A stretch of DNA of 64,000 nucleotides from Amaranthus tricolor (taxonomy: Eukaryota > Streptophyta > Magnoliopsida > Caryophyllales > Amaranthaceae), in assembly GCF_026212465.1 (NCBI RefSeq), contig NC_080053.1, positions 10,062,204-10,126,203 on the forward strand. Direction: 5' to 3'. The translations under genes were made by a program, and so were the position numbers. Below, piece after piece: positions 12,024 to 23,096 of the stretch (position 1 is the stretch's first letter; every line of letters starts with the position of its first letter). The notes below the pieces were generated by a model that did no database searches, was not told the DNA's origin, and saw only the letters and a program-made list of their open reading frames with translations.

Positions 12024-12156
12024 GGAGAGGGGAGGAGTACGCGGTGGCCGGTGGTGTGGCTGTCGAGTGTCAATGTCAAAATTCGAGTGATGAGTGATGC
12101 TGATGACTGATGAGTGATGACTGCAGGGAGCAGGGGCTACCGGGCTACTGCTGCGT

Positions 12157-12345
12157 GAGGGAGAAGAAGTGAGTGAGTCGTGAACTCGTGATGACGGCTG
12201 CTTGACTCGTGAGGGAGAAGGAGTGAGTCAGTCGTGAACTCGTGATGACGGTTGCTTGACTCGTGAGGGAGAAAGGGTGAGTGAGTCGTGAACTCGTGAT
12301 GACGGCTGCGTGACTCGTGAGGGAGAAGGAGGCAGTGACTCAGTG
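12157..12345. repeat. 54-bp tandem repeat, three units plus a partial
   Basis: Units start with GAGGGAGAAG-like sequence at 12157, 12211, 12265 and 12319, exactly 54 bp apart, each with GTCGTGAACTCGTGATGACG inside. It lies between the transposase remnant and the hAT 3' end. The 167-codon minus-strand open stretch across this region is a product of the repeat, not a gene. Confidence 0.85.
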
Positions 12346-12374
12346 AGTAGTGAGGGAAACTGAGGGTTTGAGGC

Positions 12375-12376
<2 letters not shown>

Positions 12377-12451
<75 letters not shown>

Positions 12452-12472
12452 AAAAAAAAAAAAAAAAAAAAA
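12377..12472. repeat. (TA)n microsatellite followed by poly-A
   Basis: An uninterrupted AT dinucleotide run of about 70 bp is followed by a run of A. It lies inside the hAT element just before its GC-rich subterminal repeats. Confidence 0.95.
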
Positions 12473-12662
12473 CGGGTCCTCCAGATCCGCGGGTCCGGGT
12501 CTGGGTATTTTTCTCAGATCCGGATCCGGACCCGTGAAATTTAAACGGATCCGGATCCGACTCGGATCCGACGGGTCTAATTTTTTAGGACCCAGATCCG
12601 TGAAAACGGATACGGATCCACGGATCCGGGTCGGGTCCAATACCCATTGCCATCGCTAACTC

Positions 12663-12836
12663 TATCAGCCAGTCTCTCTAAGTGACCGTCTCCACGAGAG
12701 ATATCTTTCAGGCCCAGTTTATTAAAGTTTAATGTTTATTCTTATTCTACATTTTTCTTTATGGGTTGACCCAATCAGAGATAGTTTCTTAAAAATACCT
12801 TCTTTCACAAGAATTTGTGTTACTCTATTTATCTAT
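12663..12836. repeat. GGTCTC-type short repeat, copy A
   Basis: It begins AGCCAGTCTCTCTAAGTGACCG and ends CACAAGAATTTGTGTT, with AGGCCCAGT and TTAAAGTTTAATG inside. The same ends and core occur at 24984-25128 and 27829-28163, so this is a dispersed family. It starts only a few bases after the hAT end. The class of the family is unknown to me; both ends contain short inverted AGAGAC/GTCTCT motifs. Confidence 0.65.
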
Positions 12837-12936
12837 TTTGAGAGTGCTAATTAATTAATTATTCTAGTTTACTTTGGGGAATGTTACTACTTGTAGGATG
12901 TTGGCTGACCATGTAATGTTTTTGTTCTGATTCCAG

Positions 12937-13022
12937 GGGGATCCACTAAGGCTGGATCTTCCATATGCTTATTACTCGGTTCCTTTTTGCCGTCCAGATG
13001 GTATACCTGATCATGCTAAATA
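12937..13022 (+). pseudogene. possible exon fragment, TM9SF (nonaspanin)-like
   Basis: After a plausible 3' splice site (TTTTTGTTCTGATTCCAG) the frame reads GDPLRLDLPYAYYSVPFCRP and onward to about 13022, where the LTR of the minus-strand copia element begins with TGTT. The pattern PY-x-YYS-x-PFC-x-P resembles the lumenal N-terminal region of plant TM9SF/EMP70 proteins, but the usual spacing before it differs. If real, the retrotransposon inserted into an exon and the rest of the gene is gone or outside. I saw no neighbouring exon. Confidence 0.35.
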
Positions 13023-13392
13023 TGTTCATGACTTTCTTAGAAATAGACTTAAAAACTCTCTTCTGTTGTTACAAGTCCCCCCTATATATAAAGGAGGGGA
13101 AACAAACAAGAAAGAAAACTAAAGTTGTTACAACTGGATGGATAACTAACTCTAGTTAGTTATAACAAGCTAATATACCAACAACCAATAAACTTAATCC
13201 TAAGCCTAAAGACACGTGCAGAAAATAGAAGGAGCAAAGAATCCTTTGTGTGCATCCAGTAGCTGTAGTGTTCTGTTGCAGATGTATTTGGCCCCTCTGA
13301 GATCTGCTGCTGTGCTATTCAGCTGATGGCATCGCCCTGCTGACCTTGAAGCTTAGGGACAGCAGCTCCCTTCTGATCAAAGGACATCAACA
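13023..13392 (-). repeat. 3' LTR of the minus-strand copia element
   Basis: The inferred LTR has TGTT...AACA ends (plus strand TGTTCATGAC ... GACATCAACA). On the minus strand a TATA box (TTTATATATA, complement of about 13082-13091) is visible. An alternative start directly after the purine tract would be 13403. There is no partner LTR to confirm the ends. Confidence 0.5.
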
Positions 13393-13424
13393 TACTTTGG
13401 GCATCCCCCCTCAAACTAGGTATT

Positions 13425-15260
13425 AGGTAGAGAAATACCTAGTTTGGTCAAGAGATGTTGAAACTGTGCAGAAGGGATGATCTTGGTTAAAACATCTGGT
13501 AATTGATTTATTGTAGGCACGTAGGATAACTGTAAGAGTCCCTTAAGAACTTTATCCTCGTGTAAAATGACAGTGAACCTCTATATGGTTGGTTCAGTCA
13601 GGACTTTTTGCAATATATATTCCTGAGATATTATCACAATGTAATGTGACAGGTTCAATGTTGTGTAAACCAACGTCTTTTAGCAACCTTACAACCCATA
13701 GCACCTCTGAGGCAGCATTGTCAACTGCCCTATTTTCTGCCTCAGAACTCGATCTTGAAACAACTTGTTGTTTCTTAGACCTCCAACTAATAGGAGAATT
13801 ACCAAGGAGACGGATATATCCTGAAACAGATTTTCTTGTATCTCTGCAGGCTCCCTAATCAGAGTCTGTATAGGCCTGTAAAGTAAGCTTTGTGTCCCCT
13901 TGTAAGACAATACCTTGCCCACTAGTGCTTGAAATATAATTAAGAGTATGTAATAGAGCTTCCTAATGGGAAGTCCTAGGATTCTGCATGAACTAGCTTA
14001 AAGTTTGCACTGAGTATGATAAGTCAGGTCTGGTAAGTTAAGAAGTTGAGTTTACCAATAATACTTCTGTAAAGGGTTGTATCAGTTAGCAGATCACCTT
14101 TCTCAGCAGATAATTTGGAATTAAATGGTAAAGGTGTTACTACCCTTTTGAAATGTCTAATGCCAGTACTTTGAAGTAATTCTTTTGTATATTATTGCTG
14201 AGTCAGGACTAGACTATCTTTAACTCTACTGACTTCAATTTCTTAAAAGTAATGTAGTTGGCCTAGATCCTTATAGTAAACACATCATGCAAGTGTTTTT
14301 TGATGAATTCAATTTCAACTTCATTATCTCCTGAAATTAGCATATCATCAATATGGTGATTTTATTAGAAATATGTTTGGTAAAAAGAGAATAATCATTT
14401 TTTGATTGTTTGTATCCTAGGCTTACTAGCTCATTAACCAATCTAGCATGCCACTGCCTAGAGGCTTGTTTTAAGCCATAGAAAGATTTTTTTAATAAGC
14501 AAACTTTTCCCTCATGATTAGGGACTAATTCAGGAAGTTTCATGTACACTTCTTCATGGAGATCACCAAGAAGAAATGTATTGTTGACATCTAGTTGGTG
14601 AACTTTCCAATGCCTATTTGCAGCAATGGTAATGGGCACTTTATGGTGGTTATTTTGACTACTAGGGAGAAGGTCTCCTCATAGTCAATTTCATATTTTG
14701 ATTGAAACCTTTGGCTACTAGTCTTGCTTTGAAACGTTCTAGAGATCCATCTGATTTTAGCTTGACTTTATAGACCCATCTACTCCCTATGGCCTTTTTT
14801 CCTTTGGGTAAATCAACAATTTCCCAAGTCTTATTATCATTTAGTGCTTTAAGTTCCTTTTGCATAGCATCCACCCAAAGAGGATTATTACTAGCCTCAG
14901 TAAAATTTTTAGGTTCAGTATACTTGAGATGAGACTCAACAATACGTCTATGTGTGGCATTTAAGGCACTATACTGAATGATGTTATACCAATGAGAGCT
15001 TGAGTTACAGATGTAATATTCTAGGTGTGCAGGGGTTTTATGATGCCTAGAAGATTTTCTTGTTGTGTCATGGGTATTTGACACAGATTGTTGTTCTGTA
15101 AAATCATCACAAGAGGTGTTTTCTGACTCCTTTGTGTCATTAGTGCTGTGAGCTTGCTGTTCCATTTGCTGAAAGAATTCTCTTATATTAAGATCTTCTT
15201 TCAATGTGTTATTCTGATTAGTACTATTTGATAGAAAGAGTTGAGAAACAGAATTAGCTC
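13425..15260 (-). pseudogene. copia RT and RNase H, decayed
   Basis: The frame at 14662-15204 carries an integrase-RT linker and the RT start (WVDAMQKELKALNDNKTWEI, KARLVAKGFNQ). The frame at 14337-14639 continues with HQLDVNNTFLLGDLHEEVYM and FYGLKQASRQWHARL. The YVDDM box falls at a frameshift near 14340. From there to about 13430, minus-strand translation in changing frames gives the RT thumb, then RNase H (SWRSKKQQ, DNISGIYIA, a degraded ADxxTK end). Several indels make it inactive. Confidence 0.85.
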
Positions 15261-15429
15261 CTTGGTTATGGTAAGGAAAACAGATTTCATAAAACTAAAC
15301 ATCTTTGGACGCAGAAACTATTTTGGTGAGAAGATTACACACTTTGTATCCCTTTTATTTTAAGAGTGGTCATAAAACATAGGCACCTACAGGCCTTCAT
15401 CGTATCATAAGATGGCTTCATGCCATATA

Positions 15430-16080
15430 ATTTCTCAAATGGAGACATTTGGTGTAACACAGGAAGTGGGCATCCTGTTTATAAGATGTGTGGCATATAG
15501 CACACAATCTCCCCAAAAGCATATGGGAATTTTTGATTGAAAAAATAATTCCCTTGCTACTTCAAGAAGGTGCGTGTGTTTCCTCTCAATAACTCCATTT
15601 TGTTGAGGGTTTTCAACACAGCTTGTTTGATTGAGGATACCTTTCTCAAGATAGAATGCAAGGGTACCTCCTTGTGTTAACTCTTTTGCATTATCACTTC
15701 TAATACTTTTGATTCTTTTATTAAATTGAGTGTAAACCATTTTATAAAAATGCTTGAAATGTGACAAAAATCAGACTTATGTTTAATGAAAATAACCCAT
15801 GTGAATCTTGTAAAATCATCTACAATAGTGATGAACATAGAACATTTGAGTCTAGAAGGGTGCTTAAGAGGCCCCCATAAATCAATGTGCAATGATTGGA
15901 ATGCTTCCTCAGTTTTTATTACACTTCTAGGGTATACAGTTCTAGTTTGTTTAGCTAAAGGGAAAGAAGTACATATAATTTCTTGTCCTGCTTCTTTATT
16001 TACAAGTTTTGGAAAAAGAAAATGCAACTGTTTGAAAGGTAAATGCCCTAATCTCAAATGCCATAGTTTGGCCATAGTGT
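15430..16080 (-). pseudogene. copia integrase, frameshifted
   Basis: 15677-16075 has the zinc-binding start (LWHLRLGHLPF) and core SLHIDLWGP, ITIVDDFTRFTWV; the zinc cysteines are partly lost. 15435-15767 continues with IRSDNAKE and [20 protein letters not shown], carrying the second aspartate and the glutamate of the DD(35)E core. The two pieces are in different frames, separated by a shift around 15690-15760. Confidence 0.85.
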
Positions 16081-16093
16081 ACTTGTTTAGTTC

Positions 16094-16980
16094 TTATTGA
16101 ACTATTGATGGTTTTTGATTCTTTTGCTCGTCTTGAGCACAGAAAATATTGCCTGATCCAGTTTGTTCATTAGAATTGTTGGCTGGATGCTGAATGATCA
16201 TGTTCCTTTGAACATAGTAGAGTCCATTGGAAGCTTTACCAAGAGGTAAAGGCTTCCTCATCAAACTTTCCTGCATAAGACATTGATCATTGGTAAAGAT
16301 AGCTCTACACTTCATATCCAAAACAAGTTTGTGCACAGAAAGAAGGTTAAAATTAAAATCAGAGACAAATAAAACAACTTTAAGGACTAATCCTGTACTT
16401 AGTTTTACAATACCCTTGTAGGTAACTATCACTCTTCTTCCATCTGGAACAGTAATGAAATGATTCTTTCTGATTAAAGGTTTATGATAAGAGAACAAAT
16501 TAGTATCAAAATGTATATGGTCAGAAGCTCTGCTATCTATAATCCAAGTATCATGGTTATGAGATGCTAAACAAAATTTACCTGCAAAGTGAGCAGAGGT
16601 AGAAGAACCATTCTCATTTGGTATACTTGTTGTATTGTTGTGCTTATCCAAGAGAGCAAGAAGTTGGGAGAATTGTTCCGAAGTTAACTTGGCGTCCATA
16701 AGCCCTTGATCTTTGTTCTCAAGATCACTATGAACAACATTAGCTCCTCCAGTAGTAGAATTCTCCTTTTTCTAAGTGTTGGATTTGAGGTTTTGGGGAT
16801 ACCCATGAACTTTCCAAAATCTGTCAAGGGCATGACCATGTATCTTGCAATTTTCACAATAATTGGTATTAAGTTTCTTGTTACCTGATTTATTCTTACT
16901 GTCTCAGTATTTTCTCTTATCCACTCTACGTACCAATTTGCAATTTTTAGCCTTTTTAAACTTTTATTGCACATTTGCAC
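16094..16980 (-). pseudogene. copia gag knuckle and protease
   Basis: Around 16885-16800 the minus strand, in one frame, encodes NYCENCKIHGHALDRFWKVHGYP, a CCHC-type knuckle whose last cysteine is replaced by F. At 16094-16699 a 201-codon frame gives the protease, but the D-S-G active site reads WIIDSRASDH, with arginine in place of glycine. NFNLLSVHKL and NGLYYVQR are typical of the protease-integrase joint. The frame changes between gag and protease. Confidence 0.8.
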
Positions 16981-16984
16981 TTAC

Positions 16985-18330
16985 TCTCCTTAAGTAGTTT
17001 AAACTTCATTTTTTTGGGATGAAACTTGACATACAACACTAATTAGTATATATTATTGTTTTAAAATATTTAGAATGGAAAAAATAGCCATATGCTTGAA
17101 ATTATGTGCTATGTTGCGTTTTAAAGGCTTTTTAAGCTTTTATGGCACTAACTAGTTTAAAGTAGTTCAAATTTGATTTTTTTTAGCATGAAACTAGGCA
17201 CACAATACTAATTCGTATATATTATTGTTTTGAAATGGTTATAATTGAAAACATTGTCATATGCTTGAAATTACGTGCCAAGTTGCTTTTTTAGTCGTTT
17301 ATGTTTTCATGGCATTAACTTGCTTTAAGTAGTTCAAACTTGATTTGCTTCGTATGAAACTTGGCACACAACACTAATTAGTATATATTATTGTTTTGAA
17401 ATGGTTAGAATTGAAAAATAGCATATGCTTGAAAGTACTTGCAAAGTTGTGTTTTTATTGTTTTTTAAGCTTTTAAGGGACTAACTCCCTTTAAGTAGTT
17501 AAACTTGATTTGTTTTGCATGAAACTTGGTACACAATACTAATTAATATATATTATTGTTTTGAAATATTTAGATTTTGAAAAAATAGGAATATGCTTGA
17601 AATTACGTGTCAAGTTGTCTTATTTAGCTTTTTAAGCTTTTATGGAACTAACTCCCTTTAACTTTAAGTAGTTCAAACTTGAATTTTTTGGTATGAAACT
17701 TGGAACACGATACTAATTAGTATATATTATTGTTTTGAAATGGTTAGAATTGAAAAAAAATAGGCACATGCTTGTAATTACGTGCCAAGTTGCGTTTTTA
17801 AGGCTTTTTAAGCTTTTATGGCACTAACTTGCTTTAAGTAGTTCAATTTGATTTGTTTGGCATGAAACTTGGCACACAATGCAAATTAATATATGTTATT
17901 GTTTTGAAGCGGGTTACATTTGAAAAAAATAAGCATATGCTTAAAATTACGTGCCAAAAACACTATATAGTATATATATTATTGTTTTGAAATGGTTAGA
18001 ACTAAAAAAATAGACATATGCTTGAAATAACGTGCCAAGTTATGTTTTAAAGGCTTTTTAAGCTTTTGTTGCACTAACTTACTTTAAGTAGTTCAAACTT
18101 AATTTGTTTGGCATGAAATTTGGTACACAACTATATATTATTGTTTTGAAATGATTAGAATTGAAAAATTAGGCATCTGCTTGAAATTACATAAGTTGCA
18201 TTTTCAAGGCTTTTTAAGCTTTTATGGCACTAACTTGCTTTAAGTAGTTCAAACTGGATTTTTTAGCACTAAACTTGGCATTTGAAATGGTTAGATAGAC
18301 ATATGATTGAAATTACGTGCCAAGTTGCAT
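16985..18330. repeat. tandem repeat array, ~167-bp unit, about eight copies
   Basis: A unit containing AGTAGTTCAAACTTGATTT, GCATGAAACTTGGCACACAA, TATATTATTGTTTTGAAATGG and CATATGCTTGAAATTACGTG repeats. The TATATTATTG anchor recurs at about 17046, 17215, 17381, 17546, 17720, 17889, 17970 and 18131, i.e. spacings of 169, 166, 165, 174, 169, 81 and 161 bp. One unit is half deleted and the last (about 18270) is degraded. A single related segment lies in the CACTA element at about 62830-62970. Confidence 0.92.
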
Positions 18331-19137
18331 TTTAAAGCCTTAGCTTGTGTATTTTCAATTAATTTTGACTTGAATCTTTCTTAATTTAATTGATCTCTTA
18401 GTGCTTTCAACAAGGAAATACTATTGATTGCAGCTACTACACGGTAAAATTTATACACGATATCATATAAGCCCTCAAGGAAGTTTGAATAGAAAATATT
18501 AAAATAGTATGTATTTAAATTTCTTAAATTATGTTAAACATTTAATACTCTCTCCATTCCTTAAAAATTCCCACTTTACATTTTGTGGTGTTCCATTTGT
18601 TGTTTGCATAAAGAATCTTTCCATTTATATCACAATTTTTGCACAAAAATAACCTTTGCTCATCCTCATTTTAATATTTTAATAATGTTTAATGTCCTCA
18701 CATGTTTCCCACTAATTTCAATTTAACGTTTTTATATTCCTTATAATCACACATGTTTTCCACTAATTTTATGAAAATATTTTTCTATTAGCAGTGGTCT
18801 ACATTATTTTTCAACTAACTTTTTGATAATATTTTTTTAAAATATTTATGGTCCCTATTTTTCCTCCATCAAATTTATTAATAAATAAAATAATATTTTC
18901 ACTATCTAAAAGATTATAATTTTCCGTGAATATTCCTTATAGGAACTTTATTAACGAATGAAAATAAGGAGTATTATGCAAACAATCTAACGTATACTTT
19001 TTTTATATTATATTAATTAGGTTTTATACGAAACTTCAAGGGAATGACATCCTTTGACCAAAGACGAAATGGGAGAAATAAATGACAAGATTTTTCGTGT
19101 ATCTATGTAATTTATGCGTATGGTAGAGTAATTAGTT
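18331..19137. other. intergenic, decayed Stowaway-like repeat at 18547-18975
   Basis: No gene is seen. ACTCTCTCCATTCCTTAAAAATTCCCACTTT at its start and AATAAGGAGTATTA at its end look like degraded inverted ends of the CTCCCTCCGT Stowaway type. Confidence 0.4.
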
Positions 19138-19217
19138 TAAATTTTTGCCTTTTGTGTGTATACACACTCACATATATATGTGTGTGTGTGTGTATACACA
19201 CAAAAGGCAAAAATCAG

Positions 19218-19292
<75 letters not shown>
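19138..19292. repeat. long palindrome followed by (CA)n(TA)n microsatellite
   Basis: AAATTTTTGCCTTTTGTGTG at about 19138 is matched by the complement CACACAAAAGGCAAAAAT ending near 19214, with TATACACAC / GTGTGTATA between, so a stem of roughly 30 bp is possible. It is followed by (AC)n of about 56 bp and (TA)n of about 18 bp. Confidence 0.9.
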
Positions 19293-19293
<1 letters not shown>

Positions 19294-19357
19294 ATACAAG
19301 TATTCTATATCAAAGTAAATCGTTATGAAAACTAAATATAATAAATGCATATCTTTA

Positions 19358-19655
19358 CGGCCCGTTTGGTAGTGTAAAGATATATTTATAGTGTAAAATT
19401 TCATTAAAAGTTCCATATCATTTCCATAGTAATGAAACTTTGATCACCAAAAAGTTGTTTTGTTTACAAATTGCCAATACCATCTAATATCACATCTCTC
19501 AATGGTAATGCATTGTAATAAATTGTATGAAAAAAATGAGATAATTAAAGTTGGACAACCATAACCATCAACGTAGCCAAGAGATTTTTCAGCCAAAATT
19601 ACATTGATTTTCATTCTCATTACCACCGTTTAATACCACCTACTAAACGGGACCT
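19358..19655. mobile_element. MITE-like element with GGCCCGTTTGG ends
   Basis: The left end GGCCCGTTTGGTAG and right end CTAAACGGGACC are inverted partners with few mismatches. TTA lies outside both ends (TTAC at the left), which would suit a PIF/Harbinger-type 3-bp duplication, but the exact boundary is unsure. No coding capacity. Confidence 0.5.
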
Positions 19656-20230
19656 TAAAGCCTTTTTAAAATAATAGCTTTGACACTTTAAAAATTCCTC
19701 TTGATCCGTTAACTATTCATTAGCAAAACAACTTATTAAAGGACCGCCTTGTTTTGAAAAATAAAAGGGTCAAGTATGTTAAAACGAACCGGATCACAGG
19801 CTTATAACGGGGTTTGCTCCAATGAACACATCTAGTCTAGTCATCATTAGCAACCAGATTGCTACTAGAATCATTTGAATAGAATTAGAATAATTATTAT
19901 AGTTGAATGAAAGATAAAAATAGCAAAAAATTATCATAAATGATCGAATACAAACGAAAAAATTAATGTTGATCGGATAACGGACAATAAATTATATATT
20001 CAGTGATTGATATGTAATAGCAAAAATTAGGAAATTGAAAATGAAAAATCTAACACTTACGCATGTTTGGATAGAAATTTAGAATAGAAAAGAAAGGAAT
20101 TGAAAGGGAAGAGAAATGGAAACACTAGTGGAAAAAACCTCATTTGCTGCGGTTTTTTAGCCATTATTTGCTGTGGTTATGGCCCCAAGCAATAGTGATA
20201 GCAACAAATAGCCTATTTTAAATGCTGCGG

Positions 20231-21541
20231 TTAAAAACCGCAGCAAAAAAGTGTATTATTTGCTGCGGTCAGCCCCCATAACCGCAGCAAATAAGTGGTA
20301 TTATAGATCACTAAATCCTCAACGAGAAGTGCAAGATACACATCTATGTCATTGCCAGGTTGTTTAGGACTCGAGATAAGAAGCGAAAGCATTATGTACT
20401 TACGCTTCATACACAACCAAGGTGGCAAATTATAGATCACTAAAAGTACCGGCCAAGTACTATGTTGAGAACTAAGATTGCCGAATGGGTTCATTCCATC
20501 CGTACACAGTTCGAGCCTTAAATTACGAACCTCATCCCCAAAAGTCTTATGCAACCTATCAATACTCTTCCACTCCGGAGAATCAGATGGATGTGTGAGC
20601 AAGTGACCTTTCTTCACCCTATCTGCATGCCACCTCAAATTTAACGCATCTTTCTTTATAGAAAACAAGCGCTTGAATCTAGGTATTATTGGAAGATACC
20701 ACAATACCTTAGCCGGGGGCCCTTTAGCATCCCGAGCCCCTTTACGCTTGTAGCGCGATAACCCACACCTAGGACACTCTTCTAAGTTCTCGTTTTCATT
20801 CCGATACAACACACAATCATTCGGACACGCATGAATCTTCTGGTACTCTAAGCCGAAAGGACACATGAGCTTTTTGGCATAATATGTCGACTTTGGAAGT
20901 TCATTTCCCTCAGGAAGCATCTCACCTAACGCTTCTAATAACATTGTGAAACTAGCGTCACTCCAATTAAACTTTGACTTAATGTTAAAAATTGTCAACA
21001 CTGCTGTTAGTTTGGTGAACTTTGTACATCCAGGGTACAAAGGCTTTTGAGAAGCCTCTGTCAACAAGTCAAAAACACGAGGACGTTTTCCTAACTCATC
21101 CTCGACTCCCTCCATCATCTCATCAACACGATCCGCATCCTCATCGACATTCTCTTCATCCGTCTCATACCCATCAACATGATCTACTACATCCTTATTG
21201 ACATCAGTCACATTATTGACGTCCTCAGCAACATTTTTCTCTTTGTAAACTCCCTCCTCACCATGCCAAACCCAAACATGATATTGAGACCTAAACCCAC
21301 GTTGAAGTATGTGCTCCATAAGGATATCAACACTATCTACCTTTGATACATTTCCACAACTGACACATGGGCAATAAAAACCAACTCCCCCCGTCCTAAC
21401 TTGATGTTCAACCGCAATACTACAAAATTCTAATACACCATCAATAAATTCCGACGATTCAATGCTTTCATACATCCAAGAACGATCGTTTTTCATCCTA
21501 ATTAGTGTGATTAATTGATTCAAAACAAAATTAATACACAA
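20231..21541 (-). pseudogene. truncated CACTA TNP2-like transposase
   Basis: A 436-codon uninterrupted frame. The start MCINF may precede the real one; MKNDRSWMY at codon 17 is the usual start. Residues 20-95 are the transposase-associated domain (CPCVSCGN, VWVWHGE). Then comes an acidic linker and a TNP2 core with HACPNDCVLYRNE, CPRCGLSRYK and LCTDGMNPFG. The frame leaves homology after DIDVYLALLVEDL and ends in about 30 residues translated from subterminal repeats. The later catalytic part is deleted. It is nearly identical over its length to the product at 59462-60720, but without that copy's frameshift. Confidence 0.88.
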
Positions 21542-22500
21542 ATTTTAAACATATATACTTAACGAGCTCTAAATAACTACAAAATTAAGTAATAATCATT
21601 CATTTAACACTAATTAACCCAAATAATAACACAATGTTTTTTAAACTGTCCAAATGATGTTTATTATAGTAACCATAATTAATAATATTCATATAAAAAC
21701 AATAAAAATAAAATCACATTCATAAACTTGGACAACTAATTAACATTCATATCAACAACTCATTCATTCATCTAACCATAAACAACCTTAATTAAACCTA
21801 ATTTACAAACTAGAAATAAATTATGATAAATTTAAAACATAAAAACCACACACATTGATAAATAAAATGAAGAAATTACTTAAAAATATAACAAAACATG
21901 ATATATATGATAAATTTAAAACTTAAAAACAACAACAACATATACATTCATAAAGTATGACAAATTTAAACCTAACTTACAAAATCAAAATGAAAAAGAT
22001 ACCTTGAATTTCGTGGGTTTCGGTGGGTTGTGTATAACCTATACTATGAAAAAAATTAGTATAAAAAAACTAAATCCCTAAAACATAATGAAGTTGAAGA
22101 ATTTAAATTAAGCTTGAAAAAATAATACCTTGAAGAACAATACAAGAATGTTCGATAATGAAGTTTGAAATTTGAAGAATGTTTTGAAGAATGTTCGATG
22201 TTTGAAGTTGATAATGAACAAGAGAAGTTTGAGGGAATTCTGGAATGGAACGGCTGTTTGAAGAAGATGATGATGTTCGATGTTTGGAGAAGTCTGGAAA
22301 GTTTGAAGAAGTTTGATAATGTTTGATGTTTTTTCAATGAAGAAGATGATGAAGTTTGATGAAGATGAAGTTTGAAGAAACTGTTGTTCGCGTGCGTGTG
22401 TTTGTTTGTAGTAATGAAACAGAAACTTAAGGGTTTTATATTATGAAAATATAAACGTTAGATCAGTATAAGGCGCCATTTTAATGTGCTATTTGCTGCG
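21542..22500. other. CACTA 5' untranslated region
   Basis: Sequence between the 5' terminus (at 22801) and the transposase start, including a GAAGTTTGAAGAA-rich stretch. Equivalent sequence lies at about 58380-59460 in the other copy. The minus-strand open stretch 22056-22337 is low complexity and not taken as a gene. Confidence 0.6.
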
Positions 22501-23096
22501 ATCAAAGAGATAAACCGCAGCAATTAATGCTGCTAAAACAATTTTTCAACTGCTTTAAACGTATTTGCTGCGGGCCCATCATTAACCGTAGCAATTAAGG
22601 TAATTGAGTAACGGTTATTTTCTGCGGTCACAAGCTAAACCGTAGCAATTAAGCTTGCAATTAATTATTTGCTGCGGTTATGTCCAAAAACCGCAGCAAT
22701 TGTTTGGCTTTTTTTTTCTTATTCTTTTTCCTATTTATTGCTGCGTATATACAATAATCGTAGCAAATAATAAGCAGCAAATACGTTTTTTTCCACTAAT
22801 GAAAAGAAGAAACTTTTGTTTTGTTTGAAGGGAATGAAAGAGAAAAAATAAAAGTTTTTCCTTGAAATCTTTTCAACTCAATAAAAACATTTATTAAAAA
22901 ACAGTCGTCTCGAATATGAATAGACGTAGAAGTTAATAAGTGCATAAATACATGTTGACATCGCGAATGCAATCACACATGCGTAATTCTATTAATTTAA
23001 GAAGACATATGAGTGTTGTCTTAACCATCTTATATCTCGGCCTGATCTGATTCTAAATATACGCTCTTAACAATAAAATGGCGTAGTGAAAGCTTC

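Larger units (their letters stand above)
10940..12658 (+). mobile_element. hAT element, 3' part
   Basis: It carries the transposase remnant, then a 54-bp tandem repeat, a (TA)n tract with poly-A, and a subterminal region (12475-12640) packed with GGATCCGG / GGGTCC-type repeats. It ends in CCCATTGCCATCGCTA (12643-12658), whose complement TAGCGATGGCAATGGG resembles the TIR of the element at 3360-4153. The 5' end is lost at a junction with gypsy sequence around 10940, so no target duplication can be checked. Terminus and subterminal repeats link it to the 3360-4153 element. Confidence 0.75.
13023..16985 (-). mobile_element. Ty1/copia element, minus strand, 5' truncated
   Basis: Read on the minus strand it runs from a gag zinc knuckle (about 16885) through protease, integrase, RT and RNase H to an LTR at 13023-13392. 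The 5' LTR and gag N terminus are missing; the tandem repeat array at 16985 begins where they should be. A purine-rich tract (complement of 13404-13413) lies 11 bp before the LTR. All domains contain stops or frameshifts. Confidence 0.85.
20123..22801 (-). mobile_element. CACTA (En/Spm) deletion derivative, 2679 bp
   Basis: The left end is CACTAGTGGAAAAAA and the right end TTTTTTTCCACTAATG, complement CATTAGTGG, one base off the canonical CACTAGTGG. A 3-bp AAA duplication flanks it (20120-20122 and 22802-22804). Both ends contain many subterminal repeats of TTTGCTGCGGTT / AACCGCAGCAAAT. The transposase is on the minus strand and stops abruptly near the left subterminal region, so everything between the middle of the transposase and the 3' end has been deleted. 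The larger relative starts at 57994. Confidence 0.93.

Noticed and set aside
12137..12640. 167-codon minus-strand frame
   Set aside because: It is made of a 54-bp tandem repeat, a (TA)n tract and hAT subterminal repeats; no conserved domain.
13589..13858. 89-codon plus-strand frame
   Set aside because: Antisense to decayed copia RNase H on the minus strand.
16985..18330. Tandem array considered as a CRISPR array
   Set aside because: Units are ~167 bp, imperfect and contiguous without unique spacers, in a plant nuclear context.
19219..19416. 65-codon frame ending in Cys-Val repeats
   Set aside because: Translation of the (CA)n(TA)n microsatellite.
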